Notes: a model not told the origin generated them from the sequence alone. DNA of 64,000 nt from Taudactylus pleione (GCA_031769625.1 JAUIMM010000170.1:439001-503000), one strand, 5' to 3'. Numbered from the stretch's first letter, positions 1 through 11,138 are shown. Numbers and translations: made by a program.

Positions 1-509
1 CAGTTCCTATCCTTCTCCATACTCTTCTCTTCCCATCACTCTGGTACAAGTTGATCTTTGTCTCATCTGTCCATAGGATGTTTATGTTGTTTGGCAAACT
101 CTCATCTGGTCTTCTTGTTTTTGTGGCTCACCAATGGTTTACATCTTGTGGTGAACCCTCTTTATTCACCCTTGTAAAGTCTTCTCTTGATTGTTGACTT
201 TGACACATATACACCTACCTCCTGGAGAGTGTTCTTGATTTGGCCAACTGTTGTGAAGGGGTGTTTCTTCACCAGGGAAATAATTCTTCTGTCATCCACC
301 ACAGTTGTTTTCCATGGTCTACCGTGTCTTTTGGTGTTGCTGAGCTCTCCGGTGCGTTCTTCCTTTTTAACAATGTTCCAAACAGTTGATTTGGCCACAC
401 CTAATGTTTTTGCTATCTCTCTGATGGGTTTGTGTTGATTTTTCAGCCTAATGATGGCTTGCTTCACTGATAGTGACAGCTCTTTGGATCTCATATTGAG
501 AGTCGACAA
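1..509 (-). pseudogene. Broken Tc1-like transposase, N-terminal DNA-binding region
   Basis: The readable frame begins around MRSKELSLSVKQAIIRL (codons near 494) and contains two helix-turn-helix-like units: REIAKTLGVAKSTVWNIVKK and, further on, a segment with TVGQIKNTLQEVG and SKSTIKRRL. These are typical of the paired-like DNA-binding region of Tc1 transposases. After KRRLYKGE the same frame has stops at 162-164, 102-104, 63-65 and 36-38, yet still shows family residues between them (GFTTRCKPLVSHKNKKTR). The catalytic DDE domain would lie left of the window. The copy is dead: four stops in about 160 bp. Confidence 0.9.
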
Positions 510-853
510 CGACTGATTCCAAATGCAAATGTCACACCTAGAATCAACTCCAGACCTTTTACATGCTTAATTGATAATGAAATAATGAGGGAATAGCCCA
601 CACCTGTCCATGAAATAACTTTTGAGTTGACAGTCCCATTACTTTTGGCCCCTTACAAGGTGGGAGGCACATATAGAAACCGTTGTAATTCCTACACCGT
701 TCACCCGATTTGGATGTAATTACCCTCAAATTAAATCTGAAAGTCTGCAGGTAAAGCACATCTTGTTTGTTTCATTTCAAAGCCATTGTGGTGGTGAATA
801 GAGGCCAAAATATGAAAATTCTGTTAATGTCCCAATATTTATGCACCTGACTG
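1..853 (-). mobile_element. Tc1/mariner (Tc1-like) transposon, 5' part, clipped by the window edge
   Basis: The right end reads CCCAATATTTATGCACCTGA followed by CTG at 851-853, the inverted repeat of a common fish and frog Tc1 group, and is followed by TA (854-855), the expected target duplication. The transposase frame starts inward on the minus strand at about 494-509 and runs off the left edge. The open stretch at 559-759 is the untranslated leader of the element and not a gene. The left terminus lies outside the window. Confidence 0.93.
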
Positions 854-930
854 TACGTGATCACCTCATTTCGCATCACAATCTTTACAAGTTTAAAATC
901 TGGAGTCTCTAAAGGACCGGAGCGACTTTT

Positions 931-1096
931 GGGCCATATTTACGAAGCGACTGCTGGCTTCCCCAGCGGGTTTAAGGTGAAAATTCAGAGTGCCAGGCTT
1001 TTGCACTTACATGCTAGTGGTGCTTTAAAAATTTCCAACCTCAAACCTGCCGAGAAGCGTCGGCCTACAAAAGGCGTTGCTTCGTAAGTATGGCCC
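931..1096. mobile_element. Short MITE with GGGCCATA ends
   Basis: The left end GGGCCATATTTACGAAGC (931-948) is an inverted match to the right end GCTTCGTAAGTATGGCCC (1079-1096) with one mismatch. The unit is 166 bp, non-coding, and lacks a clear target duplication. Confidence 0.75.
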
Positions 1097-2015
1097 TTGG
1101 TGTCTGGTTCATCATTTTCAGCTTTGTTTGTTACTACTTAAGACCAGTGATAGTTCTCACCGTAATGCCCGGAACAACAGTAGCGTGTCTGCGTTGCTTT
1201 GGCCGAAAAAAAAAAAAGCTGAACAAATCCAAATTGTATCTTGCGCTCAGCAGAAGTCATGGGCTCTTTATATGGCAGTGTACAGGAATAGGTATATTTT
1301 TTATTTCATGGGCATTACAGAGGGAAAAACAGACCAAAAATGTAATTTTTCCCTATACCCTTCCTATAGTAACGGTTGCACAATTCGTACACATTGTATC
1401 TCCAGAACGGTGGCCGGGGCCGAAGCGCAGTTCAAATTTCAAATAGCGTGGTCACACCAACTGCCACCCCAAACATCGCCGGCCGGGACTCACTGGCAGT
1501 TGGTGCGGCTCCCCTGTTTGAAGCCCCACCTGTGTAGCCGCCACTGCTCCAGAGTAAGGTGTGATAAGATATATAGCAGTGTGGGTAAGGTGTGATAAGA
1601 TATATAGCAGTGTGGGTAAGGTGTGATAAGATATATAGCCAGGAGCAATGATACATTTCTTGTAACTAGCCTAAACCAACAATGATCACATATTAGCCAA
1701 CTCTTCCTGCGACTTGCGAAGTTTGGGGAGTTCTCCTAGAAGAGCACTGCACCCTCCTGCTGCACTATGTCCGTGATGAAAAGATCACATCGCCATGTTC
1801 CCCCCTCCCCCGCAGTTCCTACACAACTAAAATATCGGAGCTGCCTGACGGGGACACAAGGAGTACAGATATGACATCAGGGAAATGTCGTTAAGCCAAA
1901 TTATAAGTTTATTCATTATATACTGTAAAAACTTGCATGCTCCTCACTCCGGCTCCTTAAAAGACCCCCCCCAGGCCCCTAAGTTTCACTGACTGATTCC
2001 TGAGAACTTGACCCT
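1097..2015. other. Intron sequence with no recognised element apart from a small tandem repeat
   Basis: A short A-run lies at about 1205-1216 and a three-copy repeat at 1555-1640. Open frames here do not resemble known proteins. Confidence 0.5.
1555..1640. repeat. 31-bp tandem repeat, about 2.8 copies
   Basis: Units start at 1555, 1586 and 1617 with TAAGGTGTGATAAGATATAT; the first two are identical over 31 bp and the third ends after about 24 bp. Confidence 0.9.
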
Positions 2016-2416
2016 AGGCCTGCTTCAGCTCAGATCGCAATTGCTAATGTGCAAATATGCTACTGTCTACCAGCGCTCAGCCAGCATAGAGACGCCCACT
2101 GCCGCTTTCTCACACCCGTAAGTCCTGCATACACATCGGCCCATCACGCACAATTACAGCAGGTCTGACCAGCCGCGGAAACCGCAAGTCTCGCCGCACG
2201 CAGTGAGTACTCAAGCTGCGTAGGCAATCGCAGTGGATAATTTATGCGCGCCCATGCAACGGCGTTCAAGCGGACAGGCGCCCCTGCGCTTCCGCAACCA
2301 CTCCCCCGTCACCATCCCCAAACGCCCGCGGGCCTGTCGCTCACTCTGCGATGGATTCCTGTTTACGTGCGTAATCGCAATGCGGTTACTATTGCGATTC
2401 ATGCTGAATCAGGCCC
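2016..2416. mobile_element. MITE of the CTGAATCAGGCCC-end family (copy with inner GACGCCCACT motif)
   Basis: The left end (GGCCTGCTTCAG near 2017-2028) and right end CTGAATCAGGCCC (2404-2416) are inverted repeats of each other. The interior is shared with a diverged copy at about 4070-4545 and a shortened one at 45940-46180. Flanks CCT and TCT are only a partial match for a duplication. Confidence 0.7.
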
Positions 2417-2521
2417 TCTTGTCCACCCCTGACCTAAGTCAATTGTCTTTTCAACACCCAGATATGGGCTGCATACACATTATATCTGTATAACTGTGGC
2501 CTAGAAAAATAACTGTAGTAA

Positions 2522-2925
2522 ATGACCTCTATATTAGGTGTTCTAGGCTTCTATCTAATACCACTTTTCCACCAAAATCCCAGGTCCAGCTTGGGACACT
2601 CAAGACGGGCTTCAAACCATAGCAGCTTGTACCCCATTTACACCGCAGGCTGGACCCAGGATATTGCCGGGGCTTCCCTCTGTCGGTGCTTGGAGATGAC
2701 ATCATCTCCAAGTGCCAGGAAGTGCGGCTCTTCCTATGCTGTCAACAGGACCCGGGATACCCGTTTCCACAGAGCCTTACCTGGGTTTTCCCATCGTAAA
2801 ACCCTGCTTGAGACCCGGGAAGAAATGCCGGATCAGACGACACAGGATTTTTCCTAGGAGCCTTTTCCACTGAGCCGTGACCCGGGTTAACATGGTAATA
2901 ACCCAGGCACTGTTGGGGTATCATC
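2522..2925. repeat. Probable dispersed repeat with TTTTCCAC and GACCCGGG motifs
   Basis: The segment contains two related blocks: CCACTTTTCCACCAAAATCC near 2562 and CCTTTTCCACTGAGCCGTGA near 2861 followed by CCCGGGTTAA. It also has a short palindrome around the centre (GAGATGACATCATCTCCAAG, 2695-2714). It resembles amphibian repeat DNA but I could not fix its ends. Confidence 0.4.
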
Positions 2926-3010
2926 CTTGACATGCTCCCCAACTAAACAGTTGCATTGACAAATAAAAAAATAAAAAAAACATACGCCTTGTAATCTAGA
3001 GCTGCTCTCA

Positions 3011-3514
3011 GGGCCTGATTCAGACCCAGTCGCAAGCGCTGAGCGCTCGCAACCGGGTCGATGGTGGCCCAGAGCGCATGCGCACGATGGAGCCGGCTCC
3101 GTCGTGCGCATGCGTGAGACCCAGATAGCGACGGGCAATCCGTCGCTCCGGGTCTCGTACCAAAGGGGGCGTGCTGTCGATGTTGAGTGACAGCACGCCC
3201 CCTTTGGTGGGCAGGCCGGGGGAGTGGCTGCCCAAATGGAGGCGTTCCCATTTGAAAGCCTCCGTTTACGGCCGGCCCCACTGACATCACAAGTGATGTC
3301 AGTGGGAGAACTTCTGGCTCTGCTAGAGCCGAAATCTCTCTGGGGCTTGCGGCAACGAGACCCTACCACAAGGGTCTCGTCGCAAGCCCGATGGTCGCGA
3401 TGGTCAAGACCCACAGCTATGTGAGTGGCCAGGAGGCCGTTCTAAAAAAAAAAATAACTTGGCCCTGATTCAGAGCGAGCGCTCTGTCAGAGCGTCCGGC
3501 TCTGAATCAGGGCC
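3011..3514 (-). mobile_element. Palindrome-ended MITE, 504 bp, with 3-bp TSD TCA
   Basis: The element begins GGGCCTGATTCAG (3011) and ends CTGAATCAGGGCC (3514). It is flanked on both sides by TCA (3008-3010 and 3515-3517), a clean 3-bp duplication. The right end carries an extra inner inverted pair (3466-3514). It is the reverse-orientation sibling of 44933-45381 and 56036-56555, sharing blocks such as GGTCTCGTCGCAAGCCC. Non-coding. Confidence 0.85.
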
Positions 3515-3539
3515 TCAGTTAGAGCGACTGTAACACTTA

Positions 3540-3958
3540 GGGCCGGTTTCAATTAGAAGAGAAAAACCGCGACCGGCGAAAAAGCTTCGCCTATCGCCGC
3601 ATTTCGCCTGTTTGCATCTATCTCCATATTTAATTCCGGGGCCAATTCGCCTAAGCGGAAACTCAATGCACTGAAACGGGCGGAAAAATTTCCCCAATGA
3701 AAGGCAGGCGGAAAAAAATTCAAAGTCTCTATTTTGGGGTGCAAATGTGGGGAAATGATTCAGAACCCTTTGGACACCCCCCAAATGAAAAATCAGCCCC
3801 CCCCCAATTTGCATTCGCCTATTTGCCTGTTCTGAAATTCAGTACTGTGAATCGTGGGGACGCGCATGTCGCAAATTCGCGTCTCCAACAGGCGAATGTG
3901 GCGGAAAGTACAATAGGCAAAAAGTTTCCGACTTTTTGCGTCTGATTGAATACGGCCC
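3540..3958. mobile_element. MITE with GGGCCGTATTCAAT-type ends
   Basis: The left end GGGCCGGTTTCAATTAGAAG and right end TGATTGAATACGGCCC are imperfect inverted repeats; the flanks are TTA (3537-3539) and TTT. The interior holds many copies of GGCGAA or its complement. A larger relative lies at 50836-51600. Confidence 0.7.
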
Positions 3959-4069
3959 TTTATTGGGATTCACATATGTCTATAAGATCCGCTTCTGTTC
4001 TTTTCCCAGGCTTACAGTGTCATTCCTACATATTATACAGCAGCTGTGACAGTGGGAGAAAAATCCAGA

Positions 4070-4545
4070 TCCACACGCAAATGGCATCGTAGCTGCGATT
4101 TCTCACGGAATGCAATTGCGAAAATATGCTAATGAGCCACTCACCGCCCAGGGCTTAGAGACGCCCACTGAAAGCATCTCACATCGGCTCCTCATGCACA
4201 AAACTGGAAACAGCAAAAACATTGAACGCAGATACAGCGGCCATCAGCTTTCTGAGGAAGTCTAAGATGCCTCAGACGCAGCAGGTCCCCAGACACGCAA
4301 AGCTACTCTGCTGCGAGCAAGGACGCGGTGGCTAATTTATGCATGCCCAAAAAACGGTGTTTAAAGGGTCCGACACATCTGTTTTTCCAACCACCCCCCC
4401 GTTACCTCCCCCAAACGCGGACTACCTGTCACTCACTTTGCGAGCGATTGCTCATTGAGTGCGTGATTGCCAAACAATTGCTGCGCGTGTGCAGTGCGGG
4501 TTTCATGCAGCCGCAATGGCGATCAATCGCTCAAACTGCTTAAAT
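4070..4545. mobile_element. Diverged copy of the 2016-2416 MITE
   Basis: It shares in the same order AAATATGCTAATGAGCCACT, TAGAGACGCCCACTG, GCTAATTTATGCATGCCCA and CTGTCACTCACTTTGCGA with the copy at 2016-2416. Its termini are eroded, so the borders are approximate. Confidence 0.6.
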
Positions 4546-4599
4546 ATCGGCATTGCCTGCGGATCTGAATCTGAGCAGCAGGAGTCAGCAGAAGACAGA

Positions 4600-4885
4600 C
4601 TTAAAACTTCATGAATGAATGGATGCAGCTGCGAGGCTGATCTTCCTCGCCAAACGCTCATCGTCTGCTGCCCCACTCTGTCAGTCCCTCCATTGGTTGC
4701 CGGTTTTCTACTGTATTCAATACAAAATACTTTCACTTACACATAAGGCTATTAACCAAACCACACCGACATACATGTCTTCACTCATCTCAAAATATCT
4801 CCCAACCAGACCTCTCCGCTCAGTACAAGATCTGCGTCTCTCATTCCCACGCGTTACTTGCTCCCATTCACGGTTACATAAATAA
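4600..4885 (+). pseudogene. LINE reverse-transcriptase C-terminal fragment (L2/CR1-like)
   Basis: A short frame reads DAAARLIFLAKRSSSAAPLC, then SLHWLPVFYCIQYKILSLTH, then PTYMSSLISKYLPTRPLRS. This follows the well-known LINE tail pattern NAAARL...LHWLPV..RI.YKI..L..K......P.YL..L. It is a dead 5'-truncated scrap of a non-LTR retrotransposon: the polymerase core is absent. Exact clade is uncertain. Confidence 0.8.
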
Positions 4886-5047
4886 AATAATCTTACGGAA
4901 AATACATTTTGGCCCAAGACATTACATCATAGTTAATGAGGGGTTCAGGAACTCAATTCCTAAATATTATGTATTGTGTTTCCACTTATGTCACATAAAA
5001 CAAGAGATATGGTAAGAACTTACCTTTGTTATCTCTGTTTCTACGAA

Positions 5048-5190
5048 GTCCATAGGGTCCACAGGGTTGACCTTGGGGTATAGGTTGGGAACCAAATCCG
5101 GGCACCACGCAGTTAAAGCTTTTAGCTCCCAGGATGCACTTGGGTCCACTCTCCCTATAACCCCACCCCCAGCCAGAGGCACCTCAGTTT
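5048..5190. repeat. DIRS inverted terminal repeat, 3' side
   Basis: The block runs from TCCATAGGGTCCACAGGG to AGAGGCACCTCAGTT and is the reverse complement of 10990-11138 with few differences. The unique extension 4997-5047 outside it is mirrored in the ICR. Confidence 0.9.
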
Positions 5191-5331
5191 GTAAGTAGCC
5201 AAAGGCCGGAGGAGGAGAAAAAAAAAGAGAGAAAACTGGAACACTCGATAACCATACTCACAGAAATGGGAGACAGAAAACCGGTGACCAGTCACACAGC
5301 CCATTTGAAGCCAGGTGCGTCAGGGCGGGCG

Positions 5332-5444
5332 CCCTGTGGACCCTATGGACTTCGTAGAAACAGAGATAACAAAGGTAAGTTCTTACCATATCTCTTGTTT
5401 TCTATTTCAGGGTCCATAGGGGGTCCACAGGGTTGACCTTGGGG
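5332..5444. repeat. DIRS internal complementary region (ICR)
   Basis: The first part (about 5332-5400) is the reverse complement of the outer left end (4997-5065), including GGTAAGTTCTTACCATATCT. The second part (about 5400-5444) is complementary to the outer right end (about 11102-11146), including AGGGTCCATAGG. The junction of both outer ends inside the element is the hallmark of DIRS replication through a circular intermediate. Confidence 0.88.
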
Positions 5445-5449
5445 ATGTC

Positions 5450-6126
5450 CCAAAGCAGTTCAACCAAGGGAGGGGACGCTCCTGTGCTGAGAGGAGAATC
5501 CGCCGCCAAAAAGGAAGCATCCTGAGAGGCAAAGGAAAATAATGCCTAGAACCTTAAAAAGGTGTGGACAGAAGACCACGTGGCCACCTAGCAAGGCAAA
5601 GCAGCCAAGGCGCCACAGCGAGCCACCCACGAGGGTTACATAGCCCGAGAAAAAACAAGCAGCAACAACAGAAAGGCCTACCCATGTGTAGGCCCCTGAA
5701 GAAGACATACGAGGCAGTCCAGCCAACATATGGCCATAGGCCGGCCATCCTTTCCTGTTAAAACCAGAAATCTCAGACCACCAATAAGGAGTCCGATTTC
5801 CGTCAGGAACTTGAATGGATCACATAAATCCACAGAGGCCGGACCACAGTCAATGAGGCCACACCAGCCGAGAGGACTGGGGACTGAATGGCCGCACCAT
5901 AAGTTCCAGAATAAAATGGAACCTGAAAATCACTAAGAAGAAACACAGGGTGAGAGCAACTCACACCCTGACAAGATGCCCTCCAGAAGAGGGAGCCACA
6001 TGAGAACGCTCCCAATTCCGACACTCACCTGGTTGATATAAACTCCCTGATAGAAATAGAGAAAGCCAAAGCAATAGACCATGTAATGGCTATCACAACC
6101 AGCGGTTCCATTAACTTTCCCCGGAG
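5450..6126 (-). pseudogene. Probable C-terminal part of the DIRS tyrosine recombinase, heavily decayed
   Basis: By position this should hold the catalytic half of the recombinase. The last minus-strand frame (5460-5729) includes SSSGAYTWVGLS, similar to the conserved tail of frog DIRS recombinases (..AYTWASL..). The catalytic R-H-R-Y residues could not be followed because of frameshifts. Assignment rests mainly on order and on the tail motif. Confidence 0.5.
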
Positions 6127-6790
6127 TTAACAAAGAACCACTCCTAACTCCCAAGGAGTCCCTAGGGAGGACAAATGGAGGCATAATCCAGAAAACACTC
6201 CAAAGGATGAACTGGATATCAGAGCGGAGCAATTCCATAACCTAATCATACTGACAGTGTAGAGATCTGCACTGTCAGGAAGGCCAGGCCGAGGGTGAAA
6301 CCCAAGCCAGCCGGAAGGAATGCCAGAATATCTGGAAATCCTGGACACCAGAGGATCGTATCGATAGGTATAATACCATAAGAATGATGGCTGCCACAGT
6401 TTGTGGTAGGTCCCAGCAAAAGCTGATCCATGTGCTCCAATCATTCCAACGATGACAAAGCCATGGAAGCCGTAAGACCACTGTAGGGACGTAGTCAAAG
6501 ACAAACGACCCAGGTCCAAGGCAAACCCCTGGACCCTGAGACAACAGGTCTGGGTAGTGAAGCATCAGGAATGGAGTATCGATGGAGAGACTCCGAAAAA
6601 CCAAGTACCCCTGACATCTGGGGCAATCAGGAGCCACCAGCAGGAAAGCAACTCTGTCTCGATTGAAACACTTCCCTCGAGGAATAATGGAGACTGGAGA
6701 ACACAGGTACGCAAATTGGAAGAACCCCTTCACCGACAAAGAGTCCCTGAAGGTTGCTTCAGAATCCCCAGAGTTGGACTGTAACACCAT
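6127..6790 (-). pseudogene. DIRS remnant: end of the RT/RNase H polyprotein and start of the tyrosine recombinase
   Basis: One minus frame reads SPVSIIPRGK, VAFLLVAPDCPRCQGY and PDLLSQGPG, which match the DIRS pattern ..IIPRVL..., LLVAPDWPRR.WY and RPDLLSQG at the end of the RT polyprotein region. A second, overlapping frame reads GTYHKLWQPSFLWY and DPLVSRISRYSGIPSGWLG, resembling the SAM-like core-binding region of DIRS recombinases (TR..Y...W..F..WC followed by PL.P....IL.FLQ.GL). Frames shift repeatedly. Confidence 0.75.
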
Positions 6791-7599
6791 AGTGTGATAG
6801 AGTCAGAAGGCCATGAGTGTCACCTCAGGAGGGCCCCCCCCCCCCCCCCTGCTCACCAGGAGATGAAACCTCTCTTGGGGAAGAGACTAGTCCCCGGGAT
6901 GCACGTCGTGACGGCTGAGGACTCCCGCTTCCCAATGGAGAGCACCTGAAATGAACACTGTCGAGATGGTCGGGAGGAGACCCTCAGACAATGTCCGAAT
7001 GTATGACATACCTGACATTGCCACCCAACGAACAGTATTGCTAAAAAGGAAGCTACTGTTCTGACCCTGTCGGACTGAACTTTTTCAGGTTCACCGGGAA
7101 ACAAGGGCTATGCCAGAGTGAAGGCCCAAGACAGGCTAAAGTTCCAACAAGTTAATTGACAGGGTGGAATCGACAGACATCCAATTGCACTGAAATGGAT
7201 GCGAACCAGACACTGTCCTTAGCAAAGAATACCCTGGACGAGATGGTCATAGTCACCCGAAAAGGGACAGACTTGCCTCCGGGGAGAGCAGCATCATTTG
7301 AACAGTGATCAGACAGAAAAAAACTTGTTCCATCTGGAGATAAGCCAATTATGGAAAGGCCTGGAATGGAACTAAGCCCATTCCACCCTTCCAAAGGCAG
7401 ACACTGAATAGTGGACCATGCCTCCCAGAGTGCAAAGACATATGTCGACTGCGCAGACATCCATGTACTCCTAATGGAAGAGTGGAGATGCCGTCTTACG
7501 CCAGAAAAATTCTCAGATTCTGAGAATCCAGCAGGGCTCCTAGGTGAAGAATACCCAGAGAGGGATGCAGGGAGGACTTTTTCCCCATTGATTAAACTT

Positions 7600-8012
7600 C
7601 TGCACCCTGAAGAAGCCACAGTCAACCTGACCCGGCTGTAAAGTACCCCGGTGATCCTGCTAAGAGCAGGAGGCCATCCAGGTACAGGAGCATTGGGATA
7701 TACTGAACAGAAGAACTGTCAGAAAATCCAAAACGCTGGTAAACCCCTGTGAGGCTGAGAACAGTCCCAACAGGCAGAGCCCGAAAACCGTAAGTGCTGT
7801 GATACAGCAAACCTCAGTCCATGCTGAGGCAAGGTCTCTGTAAGTGCCCGTAGGCACGCGTCCTGTATATCCAGTGATACCATAAAGTCCCCAGGTTCCA
7901 AACATAGTATGATGGAGCATAGGGATTGCCTCCTGAGCCCAGGTAGCTTTAGGAACTGGTTCAGGGAATTGAGACAGAGAATAGGCCAAAGAGGACCACT
8001 CAGCCACCGCAC
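7600..8012 (-). pseudogene. DIRS reverse transcriptase remnant
   Basis: Frames on the minus strand carry RT blocks in order: LNQFLKLP (near 7960), LEPGDFMVSLDIQDA (near 7900-7857), LRFAV, then after a frameshift YGFRALPVG (near 7790) and LLYLDGLLLLA (7684-7673 is the YLDG). In active enzymes the last block reads YLDD; here the second catalytic Asp is Gly. At least one frameshift separates the SLDI block from the YLDG block, so this is a dead copy. Confidence 0.85.
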
Positions 8013-9041
8013 CAGAAAGAAAGCAGAGCAACCAGTCCCTCGCTGAGAAAGTGGGGATGGCCCAATTAGCTCCGCTTACCCCAACAACTGTATAGCTTTC
8101 TGGATTCGTAAGGCCCTGTTCGGGTCCGAATAAGGGCCTGCGTACCATCACATGGAAATAGGCCGCCTGAGCAAAGAGAGGGCGTACCCTCCTACCCACG
8201 TAGCCGCGGCAACTAGACACTAGTACCGGGCGAACTGAGAAAATCGCCATCTCCCAGTGGTAGGCCTGTCTCGTCATGCTGACGATATATCCGTAGGTTC
8301 AGAAGCAGGATCGGCTGGCAGTCCAGGCCTGCTCGGTTGAAGAAACAGACCTTTAGGCTGACCCAGAGGACAAAAAGACTTAATAGACAGTCTGAGGCCC
8401 TGTAGTGGGCATAGCTGAAGGCGGGAAATTTGTACTGCCACTGTCAAGGTCAGGACCCAACAAGATCTACCCTATAGATGGTATCTGCACCTCTGCATTC
8501 CCAGAGCGCAGCCATAGGGTATTACGGAGGATACCGTCGCAGCCGGAGCTCTGAAAGTTAGGAGACTGGTATCCAATATAGGCATGTCCACCTATGACAA
8601 CTGCATATATTACATGAGCGACCAAATACATTTGAACCCCAGACGTGTTGGTGGGGAAAAAAACATTACAAATGCATCAGCTCAGTATGCAATAGTATTA
8701 ACCAACCATGCTATAGCCATGGTAGGATGGGTAACAACCCCTGAAAGCGAGTATACTGATTTCAGGCAGAGTTACCACCTACGGATCAGAAGAATCCGAC
8801 CACGCAGGAATGGGATGTATAGTAACGTCTGTAATCTGACGAGTAACACGCCCATCCACCCCATGAGGGGCTCGTGATGACCCTCAGGGAATTTGGGACA
8901 GGAGGCCAAACACTGTTGTAATACCTCATAACTGACAACAGCCAGAGTCCCGCCATGCGATCCCCCCGCTAGTCAGCAACAGGGAACCAGAAGGCACGCA
9001 ATACTGAGGGTGTATGATCCAGGTGCAGGTCAACATTCACT

Positions 9042-9570
9042 CTAACCAGAATGGACCTGCCACCAGCCCAAAGCAGGGATAATAATACTTGAAATAGGCT
9101 TCCCCCCGTGTAAGAGGGAAAGAGCCCAAAACAGTATCCAGTTCACGCAGAGCCAACTGGGAAGTAACCACAGGGCGTCAACCACGGCAATTTGCGTTTC
9201 GTAGAAAACGACATCCACCCAGGGTGGCCGTGGGAATCCCTGCAAGGGGAATGACAGACTATGGTGGCACCAGGGGGATTTCATATACTGCGAAAAACCC
9301 CTGCAGGGAGCGATAGTCTGTGTCACAGGGGAAGAGTGCAAGAAACTGCGAGATACCCTGAGATGAAAAGGGCAGTATGGTGAAGTAACCCCCAAGTGAG
9401 GTACAACAATGGGGCCCACCCGGCGATCCGCAATTGAGAGGATCCCGAGAAAACAAACCTCCCAAGGGGGTCGTGAAAGGGGCCGGCACCAGATGACGCC
9501 ACACACAGAACCCTTTATGAAACAAATCCTCCGCACTAACACCTGCAGCACATGACATGAAGGATAGCAA
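9042..9570 (-). pseudogene. Probable DIRS RT N-terminal remnant
   Basis: In one minus frame the segment reads SQGISQFLALFPCDTDYRSL followed by QGFFAVYEIPLVPP. This resembles the DIRS block that precedes the RT core (a ..FL..W..IT.D.WVL..I..GY.IPF pattern). The similarity is weak. The distance to the SLDIQDA block (about 1.4 kb) is larger than expected, which suggests an insertion or rearrangement between them. Confidence 0.5.
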
Positions 9571-9957
9571 AAATGGGTGCAGTATAACGCTCTATCTCCT
9601 GGTCAAACATATCTGACCAATCTTGGCGGAAATATCAAGCAGTGCTATACTGGTCCTGACTGATGCTAAAATTAGCCGCAGGGACCCATTTTCAGCGTAT
9701 GCAACACACAGTTCCAACGAAAATGTGGCAACGTGCAGCACGCAACAGTATGTGACAAACCTCACAAATATCAACGAGTATATAAATGTCTCAGAACCAC
9801 CCTAAGTACAGCTGTATTAGGGCAGATAAGGAAAAGGGAAAGATATACACTGACAGGTGAGAGAATTAAATACAGACAGTCAGCACTAGCATAAGTCACA
9901 TACCATGCAGATATATACATATATACATAAACATGTCATATAATATACTGCACTATA

Positions 9958-10267
9958 ATGGAGCGTACACACGGTCAGATTTGTCAGACTTGTCAGATTT
10001 GTCAGATGAACGACTGAACGATTAAACGATTTGAACGATTGAACGATTTTTAACTGCATTAAAATGAATGGAATCGTCCAAGTCTGACTGCAAACCCATC
10101 AGATGTCAGATATCGTTATCTGACAAACGGGAACGAGCATCGTTGATCGTCCATCGTTCAGGCATGTCAGATATGAACGATTTTTCATCAGATATGAACG
10201 ACTGAACGATTTTTAAATCGTTATCGTCCATATCTGAAGAAAAAATCTGATCGTGTGTATGCACCAT
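9958..10267. mobile_element. TA-flanked MITE (TGCATACACAC family) inside the DIRS element
   Basis: The left end ATGGAGCGTACACACGGTCA and right end GATCGTGTGTATGCACCAT are inverted repeats flanked by TA (9956-9957 and 10268-10269). The interior repeats the motif GAACGATT and its complement many times and can fold on itself. Sibling copies: 61311-61591, 51986-52290, 43955-44275 and 18925-19219. Confidence 0.88.
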
Positions 10268-10989
10268 TACACTGCATTCAACTTACCCAGATTCAGTGTC
10301 TGGGAAGGCTACAGCGCTGTGTACACTGACCTGATGGTGAGGTACGCAGGGGGACTGGACTCACTGCCATCTCCGGAGCTCTGCTGCTGCACCACAAGAA
10401 AATGGCCGCTGGAGACCTCAGAAGAAGCGTGGCCCGCGGAGGAAGCAGCTTAGCGACGCCAGACTATACATACTGAAAGGGGGGAGGAGCCGCTGTAACA
10501 GGGAAAGCTTCCTCCCCATGCCGGCTATTAACCTCCCGGGACGCCGGCTCCCAGCGCCGATCAGTAAGTCCCTGGTGGTCTAGTGGACACACGGGGTATG
10601 GGGGGGCCCGCCGCCACTGCCGGCGCCTCCGGTCCGTCCCCGGAGACCGGAGGCACAGGACTGCATATTAAATGCGCGGATCACCGCAAGCGGATCACCG
10701 CGACCTTGCCTGCTCCCCGTAGATCCGGCAGCAGTCCTGGGCGCCCGCAGAGTCCGGCTAGTACAGACTCTGGGGTCCCGCTGAGATCCCCAGATCTGTA
10801 CTGGCGTCTCAGCGCCGGCGGGGTGACGGAGCGGCAGCTTAGACGTCCTATGGACAGTCCGACGCTGCCGCTCTGAAAGTCCAAAGTAAAAATAAAAAAA
10901 CTCTGTACTTAGAAAAAATAAAGCTTAGGGGCTGCTAATCAGCTCCCCACTGCACTAAACGGTGACCCGACTCCGGCCGGGCACAACTT

Positions 10990-11138
10990 AAACTGAGGTG
11001 CCTCTGGCTTGGGGGGGTTATAGGGAGAGTGGACCCAAGTGCATCCTGGGAGCTAAAAGCTTTAACTGCGTGGTGCCCGGATTTGGTTCCCAACCTATAC
11101 CCCAAGGTCAACCCTGTGGACCCCCTATGGACCCTGAA
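10990..11138. repeat. DIRS inverted terminal repeat, 5' side
   Basis: Starts AACTGAGGTGCCTCTGGCTT and ends CCCTATGGACCCTGAAG. It is the reverse complement of 5048-5190, including the stretch CCCAAGTGCATCCTGGGAGC. Confidence 0.9.

Noticed and set aside
559..759. Small minus-strand gene of 66 codons
   Set aside because: It lies in the untranslated leader of the Tc1-like element and matches that element as DNA, not as protein.
10253..10876. Plus-strand coding frames rich in Gly, Pro and Arg as the missing proline-rich EVL exon
   Set aside because: They are on the wrong strand for EVL and inside the DIRS element; no EVL-like proline pattern or phase-1 acceptor was found on the minus strand.
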